A stretch of 64,000 nt of DNA from Solirubrobacter pauli (GCF_003633755.1 NZ_RBIL01000001.1:791426-855425), one strand, 5' to 3'; positions 50,892 through 60,742 are shown, counted from the first letter of the stretch. Translations and numbers: made by a program. Notes: generated by a model from the letters alone, not told the origin.

Positions 50892-51320
50892 GTGATCGTC
50901 GAAGTCGAGCGCCAGGAGCGGTACTGGTACCCCGATGACGGTGGCGAGGTCTGGGTCGCCGGGTTCCAGATCGTCGACGCCGAGGGCCGCTACCTCGGGC
51001 GCCGGGAGCTGCCCGACGGGCTGAAGGTCACCCACGTGGCCGGCGCCGTCCACCGCCCGGACGCATTGGCGTCCGAGCTGGCCGACCCCGGCGAGCATCT
51101 GGTGCTCCGGCCGGAGCCGGACAACCCGCACGACCCGTCCGCGATCGCCGTCGACCTGGCGGACGGCACGCCGTTGGGCTACGTGCCGCGCGAGCACACG
51201 CACGAAGTGGTCGGCTGGAGCGCGCTCGTCCTGCGCGAGCGGCGCCGCTCCCCGCGCGACCCGCGCGACGGCCTGACCATGCTGCTCGCGCGCGAGCCGA
51301 TCGAGCTGCGCATCCGATGA
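50892..51320 (+). CDS. Stand-alone HIRAN-domain protein
   Basis: The product is 142 residues from GTG 50892. The central part VLRPEPDNPHDPSAIAV and LGYVPREHTHEV is the HIRAN signature, a domain that binds single-stranded 3' DNA ends in fork-remodelling helicases. Here it stands alone with a beta-rich N-terminus. Overlaps the GNAT start by 4 nt. Confidence 0.83.
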   Translation: MIVEVERQERYWYPDDGGEVWVAGFQIVDAEGRYLGRRELPDGLKVTHVAGAVHRPDALASELADPGEHLVLRPEPDNPHDPSAIAVDLADGTPLGYVPREHTHEVVGWSALVLRERRRSPRDPRDGLTMLLAREPIELRIR

Positions 51321-51739
51321 TCACGCGGCTGGGCGTCGACGACGCGGGCGAGCTGCTGACCGTGCAGCGCGCCGCGTACGTGGGCGAGTCGATGGTCTAC
51401 GACCAGTTCCTGCCGCCGCTGACCGAGACGCTCGACGAGGTGCGCGCGGTGCTGGCGCGCGACGACGCCGTCGTGCTCGGGCTGCGCGAGCACGGCCGCC
51501 TGCTGGGCGCGGTGCGCGTGATGCCGAGCGGCGAGGTCGCGCGGCTGTGCGTGGCACCGGACCGTCAGGGCGACGGGGTCGGCACCGCGCTCCTGCGCGC
51601 CGCGATCGCGGCCGGCGGGACGTGGCTGTTCACCGGCGACCGCAGCCTCGGCAACCTCCGCCTGTACGAGAAGCACGGCTTCACCGAGCAGCGGCGCGAG
51701 CCGTTCGGCGATCACAACCTCGTGTTCCTGTCCAGGTAG
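51317..51739 (+). CDS. GNAT family N-acetyltransferase
   Basis: The product is 140 residues from ATG 51317, overlapping the HIRAN stop (ATGA). Typical GNAT motifs: VARLCVAPDRQGDGVGTALL (motif A, acetyl-CoA loop Q-x-x-G-x-G) and NLRLYEKHGF. Substrate unknown. The 3' end overlaps the opposite-strand 51712 gene by 28 nt. Confidence 0.92.
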   Translation: MITRLGVDDAGELLTVQRAAYVGESMVYDQFLPPLTETLDEVRAVLARDDAVVLGLREHGRLLGAVRVMPSGEVARLCVAPDRQGDGVGTALLRAAIAAGGTWLFTGDRSLGNLRLYEKHGFTEQRREPFGDHNLVFLSR

Positions 51740-53322
51740 CACTCGACGCGGTCGTCGACGACCTCGGTGCGCACGTGCGGGCCGAACCGGGCCTTGAAGT
51801 ACGCGTCGGAGTCGGCGCGGGTGGTGACCACCTGGATCAGCACGGACTCCGTCGCGCGGTCCTCGTACGTGGCGGCGACGAAGAACCCGCCGAGCTCGCG
51901 CTGCTCGGCGATCGCGTCGTGGACCCGCTCCAGCAGCCGCTCGAGCGCGCTCCGGGTCACGGTCGCGGTCGCGACCCGGGCGTTGGCCGGGTGCTGGCTC
52001 CGCTTGCGGATGGCCCGCAGGTGTCCCTGCGCGTCCTTGGTGAAGCGGTAGACCACGAGCGGCGGCTTCGGGTACTGCGTGACGAACACCGATCCGGCGT
52101 AGGTCTTGGGGAACCGCTCCCACAGGTCAGAGTCGAGCGTCTCCTCGTCGCCGCTGTCGATCTCGTCCAGCAGCGCCACCCAGCGTGCCTCGGCCTTCGT
52201 GTACGGGCTGCCGCGCCGGAGCAGCGCCTGGACGTAGCCGGCGTCGGCGCGCATGCCGAACCGCGAGCGGTCGGCGATGGCCTCCTCGAGCCGCGTCCGC
52301 TCCCCGGTGCCCGCCGGACACGGCGGCTGGCCGGGGCGTGCGCCCACCTGGCGCAGGGTCCTGCGGTTGAACGCGTCGACGACCGGGCGGTCACCGAGCG
52401 GGGCGGCCAGCGGCGCGGCGTACGTCTCGTAGCGGAGGTCGGCGGTGTTCGGACCGTTGTAGACCTTCTCGACCAGGCCGACCTCTACGCGGTCGGGGAA
52501 CTCGGTGACCTCGACGCGGGCCCGCTCGTTGCCGCCGCCGGTCTCGTAGGACACGGTGACGCTCATGCCGTCCGCGGCGACCCGGTACGAGCCCGAGGCC
52601 GTGCACTGGAACCCGTACGGCTCGGTCGCCTCGACCTCGATCCGCAGCATGTCCCCGTAGCGCTCGGCGAAGTACGCCTTGAAGTCCGTGCGCTTGGTGA
52701 TCAGGTCCACGCGCAGGAAGCCGTCGGCCGCGTGCCCGGTGCCGGTGAGGTAGAAGCCCTCGGCCTCGAGCGCCTTGCTGTCCTTCCACAGCTTGTCGGC
52801 GACCTTGCGCAGGTCACGGTCCGAGTACCGGACCCGCTCCGCGCGCAGGTTGCGCGGGAAGCGCGCGACCCGCCTGACGGCCGCCAGGTGCTTGGCCACG
52901 TCGCGCTTGAAGTGCAGCAGCAGGTACGGCTCCCGCGGCCAGTCGTCCTCGACCGACACGCCGGCATCGACGTCCCGGTGCGCGCGCAGGTACCGCTCGG
53001 CACGCGGCCCCAGCTCGAGCCGGTCGCGCAGCCGCAGGTAGCGGTTCTCGGCCGGCGTGACGGGGATGTAGCCGACGTCGTACTCCCACACGCCACGCCG
53101 CACCAGCTCCTTGACGTACGGGATGTCGGCCCGGAAGCCGAACTCCGCGCGCTGGGCCGCCCAGTTCTCCAGGTTCGACTGCTCCTTCTCGGCCTCGGTC
53201 GGCGGCGGCTTCGGCAGGCTCTGCCCGACGCAGACGTGCTGCGCGGGCAGCTCCTGCGCGCCCGCGGGCGCGGCGACCATGAGCGCCGCCGACCAGGCGA
53301 CCAGCGAAGCGATGCGGAGCAT
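51712..53322 (-). CDS. Secreted two-repeat protein of unknown function
   Basis: The 536-residue product has a signal peptide (about 1-22). Two homologous segments follow: both contain R-x-F-G-x-R-A-D-x-x-Y-V (FGFRADIPYV and FGMRADAGYV), an R-x-x-x-L-x-R-R-G step and an end with T-x-x-D-F/A-Y-F-x-x-R-F/Y-G. An internal duplication of a roughly 250-residue unit is clear. No catalytic motif. Monocistronic, upstream of the histidine kinase gene on the same strand. Confidence 0.7.
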   Translation of the reverse strand: MLRIASLVAWSAALMVAAPAGAQELPAQHVCVGQSLPKPPPTEAEKEQSNLENWAAQRAEFGFRADIPYVKELVRRGVWEYDVGYIPVTPAENRYLRLRDRLELGPRAERYLRAHRDVDAGVSVEDDWPREPYLLLHFKRDVAKHLAAVRRVARFPRNLRAERVRYSDRDLRKVADKLWKDSKALEAEGFYLTGTGHAADGFLRVDLITKRTDFKAYFAERYGDMLRIEVEATEPYGFQCTASGSYRVAADGMSVTVSYETGGGNERARVEVTEFPDRVEVGLVEKVYNGPNTADLRYETYAAPLAAPLGDRPVVDAFNRRTLRQVGARPGQPPCPAGTGERTRLEEAIADRSRFGMRADAGYVQALLRRGSPYTKAEARWVALLDEIDSGDEETLDSDLWERFPKTYAGSVFVTQYPKPPLVVYRFTKDAQGHLRAIRKRSQHPANARVATATVTRSALERLLERVHDAIAEQRELGGFFVAATYEDRATESVLIQVVTTRADSDAYFKARFGPHVRTEVVDDRVECYLDRNTRL

Positions 53323-53352
53323 GGCTTCACCAGTGCCCGGAAATCCGGGAAG

Positions 53353-54258
53353 TTACGCGGCGGGCAGCGAGACGCGCACGGACAGACCACCTTCGGCGCG
53401 GGGCATGAGCGCGAGGCGTCCGCCGTGCGCCTCGGCGACGCTGCGCACGATCGACAGGCCGAGGCCGGCACCCTGCTGGCCGGTACGGCCGCCGCGCTCG
53501 AACGGCTCGGTCAGCCGCGCGGCCGTGTCGGGCGAGACGACCGGACCGGAGTTGACGACGTCGAGCACCGCGCCCGCGTCCGACGCGCGGGTCGTCACCG
53601 ACACGAAGCCGCCGGGCGCGTTGTAGCGGACGCCGTTCTCGATCAGGTTCGCGGCGAGGCGCTCGAGCAGGCGTCGTTCGCCACGCACGCCGGCGGGCGC
53701 GAGGTCGAGGCGCACCTGGACGGCGCCGCTGCGGACCCGCTGCGCCGCCGCGCGCGCCGCGACCGCGAGGTCGACCGGCTCGACCGCGCTCAGCCCGTGG
53801 CCCGAGCGCGCGAGCACCATCAGCCCGTCGAGCAGCGCGTCCATGTCGTCCACCGCGGCGACGACCTCGCGGCCCATCGCGCGCAGCTCGGCGACGTCGG
53901 CGTCCGGGTTGGCCATCGCCACGTCGGCCTCGGTGCGGATGACGGTCAGCGGCGACCGCAGCTCGTGCGAGGCGTTGGCGACGAAGCGCTCGCGCGCGTC
54001 GAACGCGGACGCCATCGACCGCAGCTCACGCCCAGCGAGCCACCAGCCGAGCGCGCCGGCCACGAGGCTCGCGCCGGCGAGGAAGAGCAGGTACTGCAGG
54101 CCCAGCTGGCTCTGCGCCGCGTCGGCCGCGACGTCACCCAGCGTGCGGTGCAGGTGGCGTCCCATCAGCCAGTAGGAGACGCCGAGCAGCACCGCCACGA
54201 AGACGACGAAGATGCCGCCGTAGATGACGGTCAGCCGGACACGCAGGTTGCCGATCAA
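53353..54258 (-). CDS. Sensor histidine kinase
   Basis: The product is 301 residues from TTG 54258, whose codon overlaps the response-regulator stop (TTGA). Two TM helices (about 8-30 and 47-69) flank a very short loop. H-box with phospho-accepting His in NASHELRSPLTVIRTE, N-box NLIENGVRYNAPGG and G-box GAGLGLSIVRS. Forms a two-component system with 54255-54908. The tiny extracytoplasmic loop suggests sensing within the membrane or through a partner. Confidence 0.93.
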   Translation of the reverse strand: MIGNLRVRLTVIYGGIFVVFVAVLLGVSYWLMGRHLHRTLGDVAADAAQSQLGLQYLLFLAGASLVAGALGWWLAGRELRSMASAFDARERFVANASHELRSPLTVIRTEADVAMANPDADVAELRAMGREVVAAVDDMDALLDGLMVLARSGHGLSAVEPVDLAVAARAAAQRVRSGAVQVRLDLAPAGVRGERRLLERLAANLIENGVRYNAPGGFVSVTTRASDAGAVLDVVNSGPVVSPDTAARLTEPFERGGRTGQQGAGLGLSIVRSVAEAHGGRLALMPRAEGGLSVRVSLPAA

Positions 54259-54908
54259 ATCCGGTAACCGGCTCCTCTGACGGTCTCGATCAGCTGCGGC
54301 TCGCCGAGCTTGCGGCGCAGGCCCATGACCGTCATGCGGACCGTGTTGGAGAGCGGGTCGAGCATCTCGTCCCACGCGCGCTCGAGCAGCGTCTCCGGCG
54401 TGACGACCGCGCCCTGCGCCTCCATCAGCGCCTCCAGGACCGCGAACTCCTTCGGCGTCAGGTCGAGGTCGCGCCCGCCGCGCGACGCCTCGCGCCGCGA
54501 CGGGTCGAGCACGACGTCGCCGGCGGTCAGCACCGGCGGCCGGGCCTCGCCGGTGCGCCGGCCGAGCGCGCGCAGGCGCGCGACCAGCTCGGCGAAGCGG
54601 AACGGCTTGGAGAGGTAGTCGTCGGCACCCAGGGCGAGGCCCTCGACGAGGTCGTCGGTGGACCGGGACGCGGTCAACATCAGCACCTTCGTGCGGGGCT
54701 GCTCGGCGCTGAGCGTGCGGCACACGTCGTCGCCGTGCAGCTCGGGCAGGTCGCGGTCGAGCACGACGATGTCGTACGGGTTGATCCGCGCCTTGTAGAG
54801 GGCGGCGGCGCCGTCCTCGGCGACGTCGACCGCCATGCCCTCGCGGCGCAGGCCACGCGCGACGGCGGAGGCGATCCGGGGATGGTCCTCGGCGACCAGG
54901 ATTCGCAT
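54255..54908 (-). CDS. OmpR-type response regulator
   Basis: The product is 217 residues from ATG 54908 (MRILVAEDHPRIASAV). Receiver domain with the acidic pair, phospho-Asp in IVVLDRDLP, Thr in LMLTAS and Lys in LSKPFRF; then an OmpR winged helix (LTPKEFAVLEALMEAQGAVV to NTVRMTVMGLRRKLG). No ribosome site upstream, so probably leaderless. Coupled to the kinase. Targets unknown; the adjacent divergent MoxR operon is a candidate. Confidence 0.93.
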   Translation of the reverse strand: MRILVAEDHPRIASAVARGLRREGMAVDVAEDGAAALYKARINPYDIVVLDRDLPELHGDDVCRTLSAEQPRTKVLMLTASRSTDDLVEGLALGADDYLSKPFRFAELVARLRALGRRTGEARPPVLTAGDVVLDPSRREASRGGRDLDLTPKEFAVLEALMEAQGAVVTPETLLERAWDEMLDPLSNTVRMTVMGLRRKLGEPQLIETVRGAGYRI

Positions 54909-54992
54909 GAGAGGCAAGTTAGGCCGGGTGTCTGAAGGCACGCTCAACGGCGCTTATGGGGATCTGACGAACCGCTCGCCACAGTCGACTCC

Positions 54993-56011
<1,019 letters not shown>

Positions 56012-56015
<4 letters not shown>

Positions 56016-57049
56016 GCCACGCGCTGGCCACCCCCGCCGGGGCGCAGGGCCCGGGCCCGATGCAGGCCGCGCTGGTCGAGTCCCTCGACCTCGTCCTCGC
56101 CAACCGCGGCGCCGGTGCGCTCCCGGGCGACCGGCGCGCGGCGGGGCTGGGGCTGGGGACCGAGCTCGCGCAGATCCGGCCGTACCAGGTCGGCGACGAC
56201 GTGCGCAAGCTCGACGCCGCCGCCAGCGCCCGCACCGGCCTCCCCCACGTACGCGACCACGTGCCCGAGCGCACGCTTACGACGTGGCTGCTCGTCGACG
56301 TCTCGGCGAGCATGGCCTTCGGCACCGCCGACCGCCTGAAGTCCGACGTCGCCGAGGGCGTCGCGCTCGTGATCGGCCGCCTCGCGGTGCGCCGCGCGGG
56401 CCGCATCGGCCTGCTCACGTGCGGCGCACCCGAACCGCAGCAGATGCCGCCGAGCGCCGGTCGCTCCGCGCTCGTGCAGCTGCATCGGACGCTCGGCAAG
56501 GGCGTCGCCGAAGACGGACACGCGCCCGCGGACGCGCTGGCGCAGGGCATGCGCCGGATCAACCGCCTCGCGCGTGGACACAGCCTCGTGGTGGTCGTCA
56601 GCGACTTCCGCGAAGGGCCCGGCGCCGCCGCCGCGGAGAGCGTGCCGCGCGCCGAGGACGCGCGGCCGGGGAGCTCCCCGCGCGGCGGCGTCGCGTGGCC
56701 GGGCGGCGAGAGCCTCGGGCGTGGCGGTCGTGGCGGCGCCGCCGAGCGTCCTGAATGGGCGCGAGCGCTCGCGGCTCTCGGCGCTCGCCATGACGTGCTC
56801 GCCGTCGAGGTGTTCGACCCGCGTGAGCAGGAGCTGCCCGACGTCGGCCACCTCACGCTCGTCGACCCCGAGACGGGCGCGCGCGTCGAGGCCGACTCGT
56901 CGAGCCCGGAGCTGCGCCGGCGGTTCGCCGCCGCCGAGCTCGCCCGCCGCGACCAGCTCAAGTCCGCGTTGCGCTCCGCCCGCGCGCGCCACGTGGAGGT
57001 CGGCACGGATCAAGACTGGCTGCGGGCACTCGGAAGGAGCCTCAGATGA
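56012..57049 (+). CDS. DUF58 (VWA-like) protein with a central insertion
   Basis: The product is 345 residues from GTG 56012, with the DUF58 motif YQVGDDVRKLDAAASARTG and VDVSASMAFG. Between VVSDFREG and PEWARALAALGARHDVLA lies an Ala/Gly/Arg-rich insertion of about 45 residues (about 206-250) with no counterpart in the fold, translated from a GC-rich repetitive stretch. Partner of MoxR; overlaps the next gene by ATGA. Confidence 0.9.
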
Positions 57050-57978
57050 GCTTCCAGGCCCCGCTGTTCCTGCTCGGCCTCGCGGTCGTCCCGATCGCGA
57101 TCGTGGCGCTGCTGCTGGCCCGCCGCCGGCCGTCCCGGTACGTGATCCGCTTCCCCGCGACCGCCACGCTGGCGGCCGTGGCGCCCAGGCATGGCCGCGT
57201 GCGCAAGCACCTCCCGCCGGCGCTGCTGATGCTCGCGCTGGCCGGGATGGCGGTCGCGCTCGCGCGACCCGAGGCGACGGTCGCCGTGCCCGTCGAGCGG
57301 GCGAGCGTCATGCTCGTCACCGACACGTCGGGCTCGATGAACGCGACCGACGTCACCCCCAACCGGCTGACGGCCGCCAAGCAGGCCGCCGACCGCTTCC
57401 TCGACCGCGTGCCCGACCAGCTCCAGGTCGGCCTGGTGGCGTTCGCCGACAGCGCGCACACCGTGCTGCGGCCGACGCAGGACCGCACGGTCGTCAAGTC
57501 CACCCTCGACGGCCTCCAGGCCGAGGGCGGGACCGCGACCGGCGACGCCCTCACCTCGGCGCTGCAGGCGCTGGAGACCGGGAAGGACAAGCCGCCGGCC
57601 GCGATCGTGCTGCTCTCGGACGGCGCGAGCAAGACCGGGCAGGATCCGGCCGCGGTCGCCCAGCAGGCGCGGGCGGCCAACGTGCCGATCTACACGGTCG
57701 CGCTCGGCACGTCCGACGGCGTGATCGAGACCATGGGCCAGCGGCTGTCCGTCCCACCGGACCCCGAGGCGCTCCAGCAGGTGGCGGACATCTCGGGTGG
57801 CCGCGCGTTCACCGCCGAGGACTCCGGCGCGCTGGACGAGGTCTACGAGACGCTCGGCTCGCGCATCGGCACCAAGCAGGAGAAGCGCGAGGTCAGCGCG
57901 GGGTTCGCCGCCTTCGGCCTGCTCGCCCTCGCGGGCGCGGCGTTCACCTCGCTGCGCTGGCGCGGCCGTCTGCCGTGA
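57046..57978 (+). CDS. VWA-domain membrane protein (BatA-like)
   Basis: The product is 310 residues from ATG 57046, overlapping the DUF58 stop. Two TM helices, then a VWA domain with MIDAS (TDTSGSMNATD, GTATGD, LLSDGAS) and a C-terminal TM. Parallel to the HtrA-coupled paralogue at 48465. Third gene of the MoxR operon; its 3' end overlaps the convergent AHSA1 gene by 35 nt. Confidence 0.93.
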   Translation: MSFQAPLFLLGLAVVPIAIVALLLARRRPSRYVIRFPATATLAAVAPRHGRVRKHLPPALLMLALAGMAVALARPEATVAVPVERASVMLVTDTSGSMNATDVTPNRLTAAKQAADRFLDRVPDQLQVGLVAFADSAHTVLRPTQDRTVVKSTLDGLQAEGGTATGDALTSALQALETGKDKPPAAIVLLSDGASKTGQDPAAVAQQARAANVPIYTVALGTSDGVIETMGQRLSVPPDPEALQQVADISGGRAFTAEDSGALDEVYETLGSRIGTKQEKREVSAGFAAFGLLALAGAAFTSLRWRGRLP

Positions 57979-58465
57979 GCTCGGCGACGATCTCGTCGAT
58001 GATGTCCAGGCCCTCCTGAGCCCCGGTCTCCATGCCGGTGCCGATGATCATGTCGCGGACCTGGATCGAGTCCACGGCGGTGACCATCGTCAGCCGCGTG
58101 CGACCACCCTCGAGCGCCTCGAACGTGTTCGTGTTGAGCGCCGCCCCCGCCTCGGGCGGCGCTCCCTCGAACACCTCGGTGTTGACGAGCTTCTCGGCCT
58201 CGACGATCTCGCGGTACTCGCCGTGGAAGGCGACCTCGTAGCCGCCCTCGCCGGCCTCCATCACGTAGCGCCAGCGGCCGCCGACCCGCAGGTCGATCTC
58301 GCAGGTCCGCATCGTGCCGCGCTTGCCCGGCCACCAGCGCGAGACCAGCTCGGGCGTCGTCCACGCCTTCCACACCAGCTCCGGCGGCGCGTCGAACTCG
58401 CGCATCATCACGATCTCGGTGTCCGACGGGGTCGTCAGCACCGCACTACCGCTAAGACTCGTCAT
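57944..58465 (-). CDS. AHSA1/SRPBCC domain protein
   Basis: The product is 173 residues from ATG 58465. REFDAPPELVWKAWTTPELVSRWW is the SRPBCC (activator of Hsp90 ATPase-like) signature, followed by GGRWRYVM and strands ending in a C-terminal helix. Start overlaps the ArsR gene end by 14 nt, so the pair is co-transcribed; ArsR/AHSA1 pairs are common. Ligand-binding role inferred. Confidence 0.93.
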   Translation of the reverse strand: MTSLSGSAVLTTPSDTEIVMMREFDAPPELVWKAWTTPELVSRWWPGKRGTMRTCEIDLRVGGRWRYVMEAGEGGYEVAFHGEYREIVEAEKLVNTEVFEGAPPEAGAALNTNTFEALEGGRTRLTMVTAVDSIQVRDMIIGTGMETGAQEGLDIIDEIVAELTADGRASAAR

Positions 58466-58802
58466 CGCGAGCCTCCTTTTCCTTGAGTTCTTCCAGGACC
58501 ACGTCCAGCGCGTCGAACCGCTCGCTCCAGGTGCGCTCGTAGTTCGAGACCCAGTCGTGGATGGGCTTGAGCCCGCGGCCATTGACGCGGTAGACCCGCA
58601 TCCGGCCCAGATCGCGTGCGTCCACCAGCCCCACCTCTCGGAGGACCTTCAGGTGCTTCGACACCTGCGGCTGGCCGAGCTCGAGCTGCGCGACGATCTC
58701 GTTCACCGGGCGCTCGCCTTGCATCAACAGGTCGAGGATCTCCCGCCGTCGCGGCTCGGCCACCGCGTTGAACACATCCGCTGTCGTCGCCGCTCGTGCC
58801 AC
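58452..58802 (-). CDS. ArsR-family transcriptional regulator
   Basis: A 116-residue winged-helix protein if started at GTG 58802; an ATG at 58814 is in frame but lies within the -10 region of the promoter. Motifs AEPRRREILDLLMQGE, then LELGQPQVSKHLKVLREVGLVDAR and WSERFDALDVVLEELK. No metal-site Cys pair, so it senses something other than metal. Likely autorepressed by the palindrome over its promoter. Co-transcribed with the AHSA1 gene. Confidence 0.92.
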   Translation of the reverse strand: MARAATTADVFNAVAEPRRREILDLLMQGERPVNEIVAQLELGQPQVSKHLKVLREVGLVDARDLGRMRVYRVNGRGLKPIHDWVSNYERTWSERFDALDVVLEELKEKEARDDES

Positions 58803-58809
58803 GCCAGGA

Positions 58810-58837
58810 AACATATACCCATATCGGTATATGTCAA
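58810..58837 (-). promoter_or_regulatory. ArsR promoter with overlapping palindromic operator
   Basis: The minus strand has TTGACA (58832-58837), 16 bp and TATGTT (58810-58815). A perfect palindrome CATATACC-CATATC-GGTATATG (58812-58833) lies across both elements, so bound ArsR would block RNA polymerase. Initiation about 7 nt after the -10 falls at the GTG at 58802, predicting a leaderless mRNA. Confidence 0.75.
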
Positions 58838-59577
58838 GTGTGGCCGAGGATCAGCTCCGCCGCTTCGAGTGGCACGTCCACCTGTGGGCAGTGGCCGACG
58901 TCGTCGAGCTCGACCCAGTCGGCGTGCGGGAGCAACGCGCGATAGCGCGCCGCCGCGCTCGGCCACGGAAGCAGCTTGTCCGCCGTGCCCCACACGATCC
59001 GCGTGGGGCAGCGCGGTGCGTCCAGCGGCCATCCGGACTGCGCCGCGAACGCCACCATCCGCGGCGCCTCGGTGCACAGCGCGCTCGCCCGGATCACGTC
59101 GACGACGAAGTCGGCGGGCACGTGGTCGGTCCGCTCGGCCAGCAGCGCGAGCGCTCGGCGGCGGCCGTCGGCGGTGGCGGCGACGAAGGCGGCGTTGCGC
59201 TCCGCCCCGCGGGTCAGCGCGTGCGACTCCGCGTTGAGCGCCAGCGTGGCGCGGCGGCCGTCCGCCTCGTCCCAGCCGCCCGCGGGGTCGAACGCCGTGA
59301 CGGTCCGCGCCCGGCCACGGGCGGCGAGCTGCAGCGCCACGTAGCCGCCGAGCGAGTTGCCGACCACGTGCGCGGTCTCGTGGCCGGCCTCGTCGAGCGC
59401 CCGCTCGACCGCCTCGACCATCGTCGTGTCGGTGATCTCCGTGGGCAGCGGCGGTCCGCCGAGATGGCCGGGAAGCGCCGGCAGGAGCAGCTCGTGGTGG
59501 CGCTCCAGCCGGGGCCGCACCAGCTCCCACACGCGCGGGGAGCTGGTGAAGCCGTGGATCAGGACGAGCGGCGTCAG
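58834..59577 (-). CDS. Alpha/beta hydrolase, probable CTG start
   Basis: A 247-residue alpha/beta hydrolase beginning TPLVLIHGFTSSPRVW after the start codon. Oxyanion HGF, nucleophile elbow GNSLGG, acid in WGTADKLLPW and His in VGHCPQV. No ATG, GTG or TTG lies in frame near the start; CTG 59577 overlaps the upstream stop as CTGA, matching the other NTGA overlaps in this window. Probably coupled to the 59574 gene. Confidence 0.88.
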   Translation of the reverse strand: MTPLVLIHGFTSSPRVWELVRPRLERHHELLLPALPGHLGGPPLPTEITDTTMVEAVERALDEAGHETAHVVGNSLGGYVALQLAARGRARTVTAFDPAGGWDEADGRRATLALNAESHALTRGAERNAAFVAATADGRRRALALLAERTDHVPADFVVDVIRASALCTEAPRMVAFAAQSGWPLDAPRCPTRIVWGTADKLLPWPSAAARYRALLPHADWVELDDVGHCPQVDVPLEAAELILGHT

Positions 59578-60695
59578 CGCTTGTGGTACTCGGCGATCAC
59601 GAACGGCGGCCGGAACTGGTCGGCGGTGAGCGCGATGTTGAGCACCGACCAGCGGTACTCCTGGTCGGACGCGGTCACGAGCGTCGACCGGCCGTGACGG
59701 CGCTCCGGCGGCAGGAACGCCGTCGAGACGGTGAAGTCGAACCGCTTCGCGTCTTTGGAGAGCACCTCGCGCTTGCCCGTGCGCGAGTGGATCCGGATCA
59801 GCTGCCGGCGGAACGGGTCGCCGGCGTAGATCCACGGGTCCTTCGCGTCGTACGGGTCGAACGTGATGCCCTTCAGGCTCTCGAGGTCGTTCCGGCGCGG
59901 CGCGACCGTGACGATCTCCGCGGCACGCTCGGCGGCCGGCCGCGACCCGTCACGCAGCGTCGCCAGCTTGAGCTTCTGCACGCCGCCGACGCACGTCGAG
60001 GACAGGTACAGCTCGTCGCCGTGGACGGCCAGCGAGCCCGCGCCCGGCGCGAAGTTCCCGGGCGCCGCGAACGGCAGCCCGCCGACGGTGTGGTTCGAGC
60101 CGAGGAACGGGCAGCCGGCCAGGCCGGGCAGCGGCTGGTCCGGCGCGGCCGGGACGAGCCCCGGCCGGACCTTGCCGTCGCGGCCGATCAGCCACAGCCC
60201 GCCGAACACGGACTCGGACACGACGTACTCGCCGTTGGGCAGCACCTCGACGTCCTCCGCGAAGCCGAGCGGGTTCCCGGCGAAGTCGACCGTGCGCGTG
60301 AGCTTGGCGTGCAGCTTGCCCTTGCGGTCGGTGCGGTACGCGTAGTCGTAGACGATCGGCGGCCCCTGCGGCGGGAAGCCGCCCGCGTCCAGCACGACCA
60401 GCCTGCCGTCGCCCGGCGCGCGCAGCGTGAACGGCAGCTTGAAGCCGCCGGGCGGCGCGGGGATGACGGCCTTCTGGCGGCCGGAGTCGCGGTCGAGCGC
60501 GACGACGCGCGGGCCGTCGGTGGCGACCCCGATGCCGGGCTCGGTGACGAAGACGTAGTCCTCGTCACCGGCGATGCCGTGGATGAGCGCGTCACGGTGC
60601 GCGAGCGTGTCGACACGCCCGCCCGACTTGGCGGATGCGACCTGCGGCGCGAGGAGCAGCACGAGCGCTGCCAGCGCCGAGAGCAAGGACCTCAT
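59574..60695 (-). CDS. Secreted SMP-30/NHL-like beta-propeller protein
   Basis: The product is 373 residues from ATG 60695 with a signal peptide (about 1-22, LLSALAALVLLLAPQVASA). Mature region of beta blades with DGPRVVALDRDSGRQK, EDVEVLPNGEYVVSESVFGGLWLIGRDGK and GITFDPYDAKDPWIYAGDP, resembling sugar lactonase/NHL six-bladed propellers. No clear metal-ligand set. Upstream partner of the hydrolase gene. Confidence 0.75.
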   Translation of the reverse strand: MRSLLSALAALVLLLAPQVASAKSGGRVDTLAHRDALIHGIAGDEDYVFVTEPGIGVATDGPRVVALDRDSGRQKAVIPAPPGGFKLPFTLRAPGDGRLVVLDAGGFPPQGPPIVYDYAYRTDRKGKLHAKLTRTVDFAGNPLGFAEDVEVLPNGEYVVSESVFGGLWLIGRDGKVRPGLVPAAPDQPLPGLAGCPFLGSNHTVGGLPFAAPGNFAPGAGSLAVHGDELYLSSTCVGGVQKLKLATLRDGSRPAAERAAEIVTVAPRRNDLESLKGITFDPYDAKDPWIYAGDPFRRQLIRIHSRTGKREVLSKDAKRFDFTVSTAFLPPERRHGRSTLVTASDQEYRWSVLNIALTADQFRPPFVIAEYHKR

Positions 60696-60716
60696 AGCGC
60701 GCCAATCTAGAGAGAC

Positions 60717-60736
60717 GGCGCCGCGCACGCGGCGCC
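60717..60736 (-). terminator. Hairpin after the aminotransferase gene
   Basis: A 9-bp inverted repeat GGCGCCGCG / CGCGGCGCC with a minimal loop, just after the aminotransferase stop on the minus strand. Short loop and no T tract, so moderate confidence. Confidence 0.5.
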
Positions 60737-60742
60737 CTCCGC

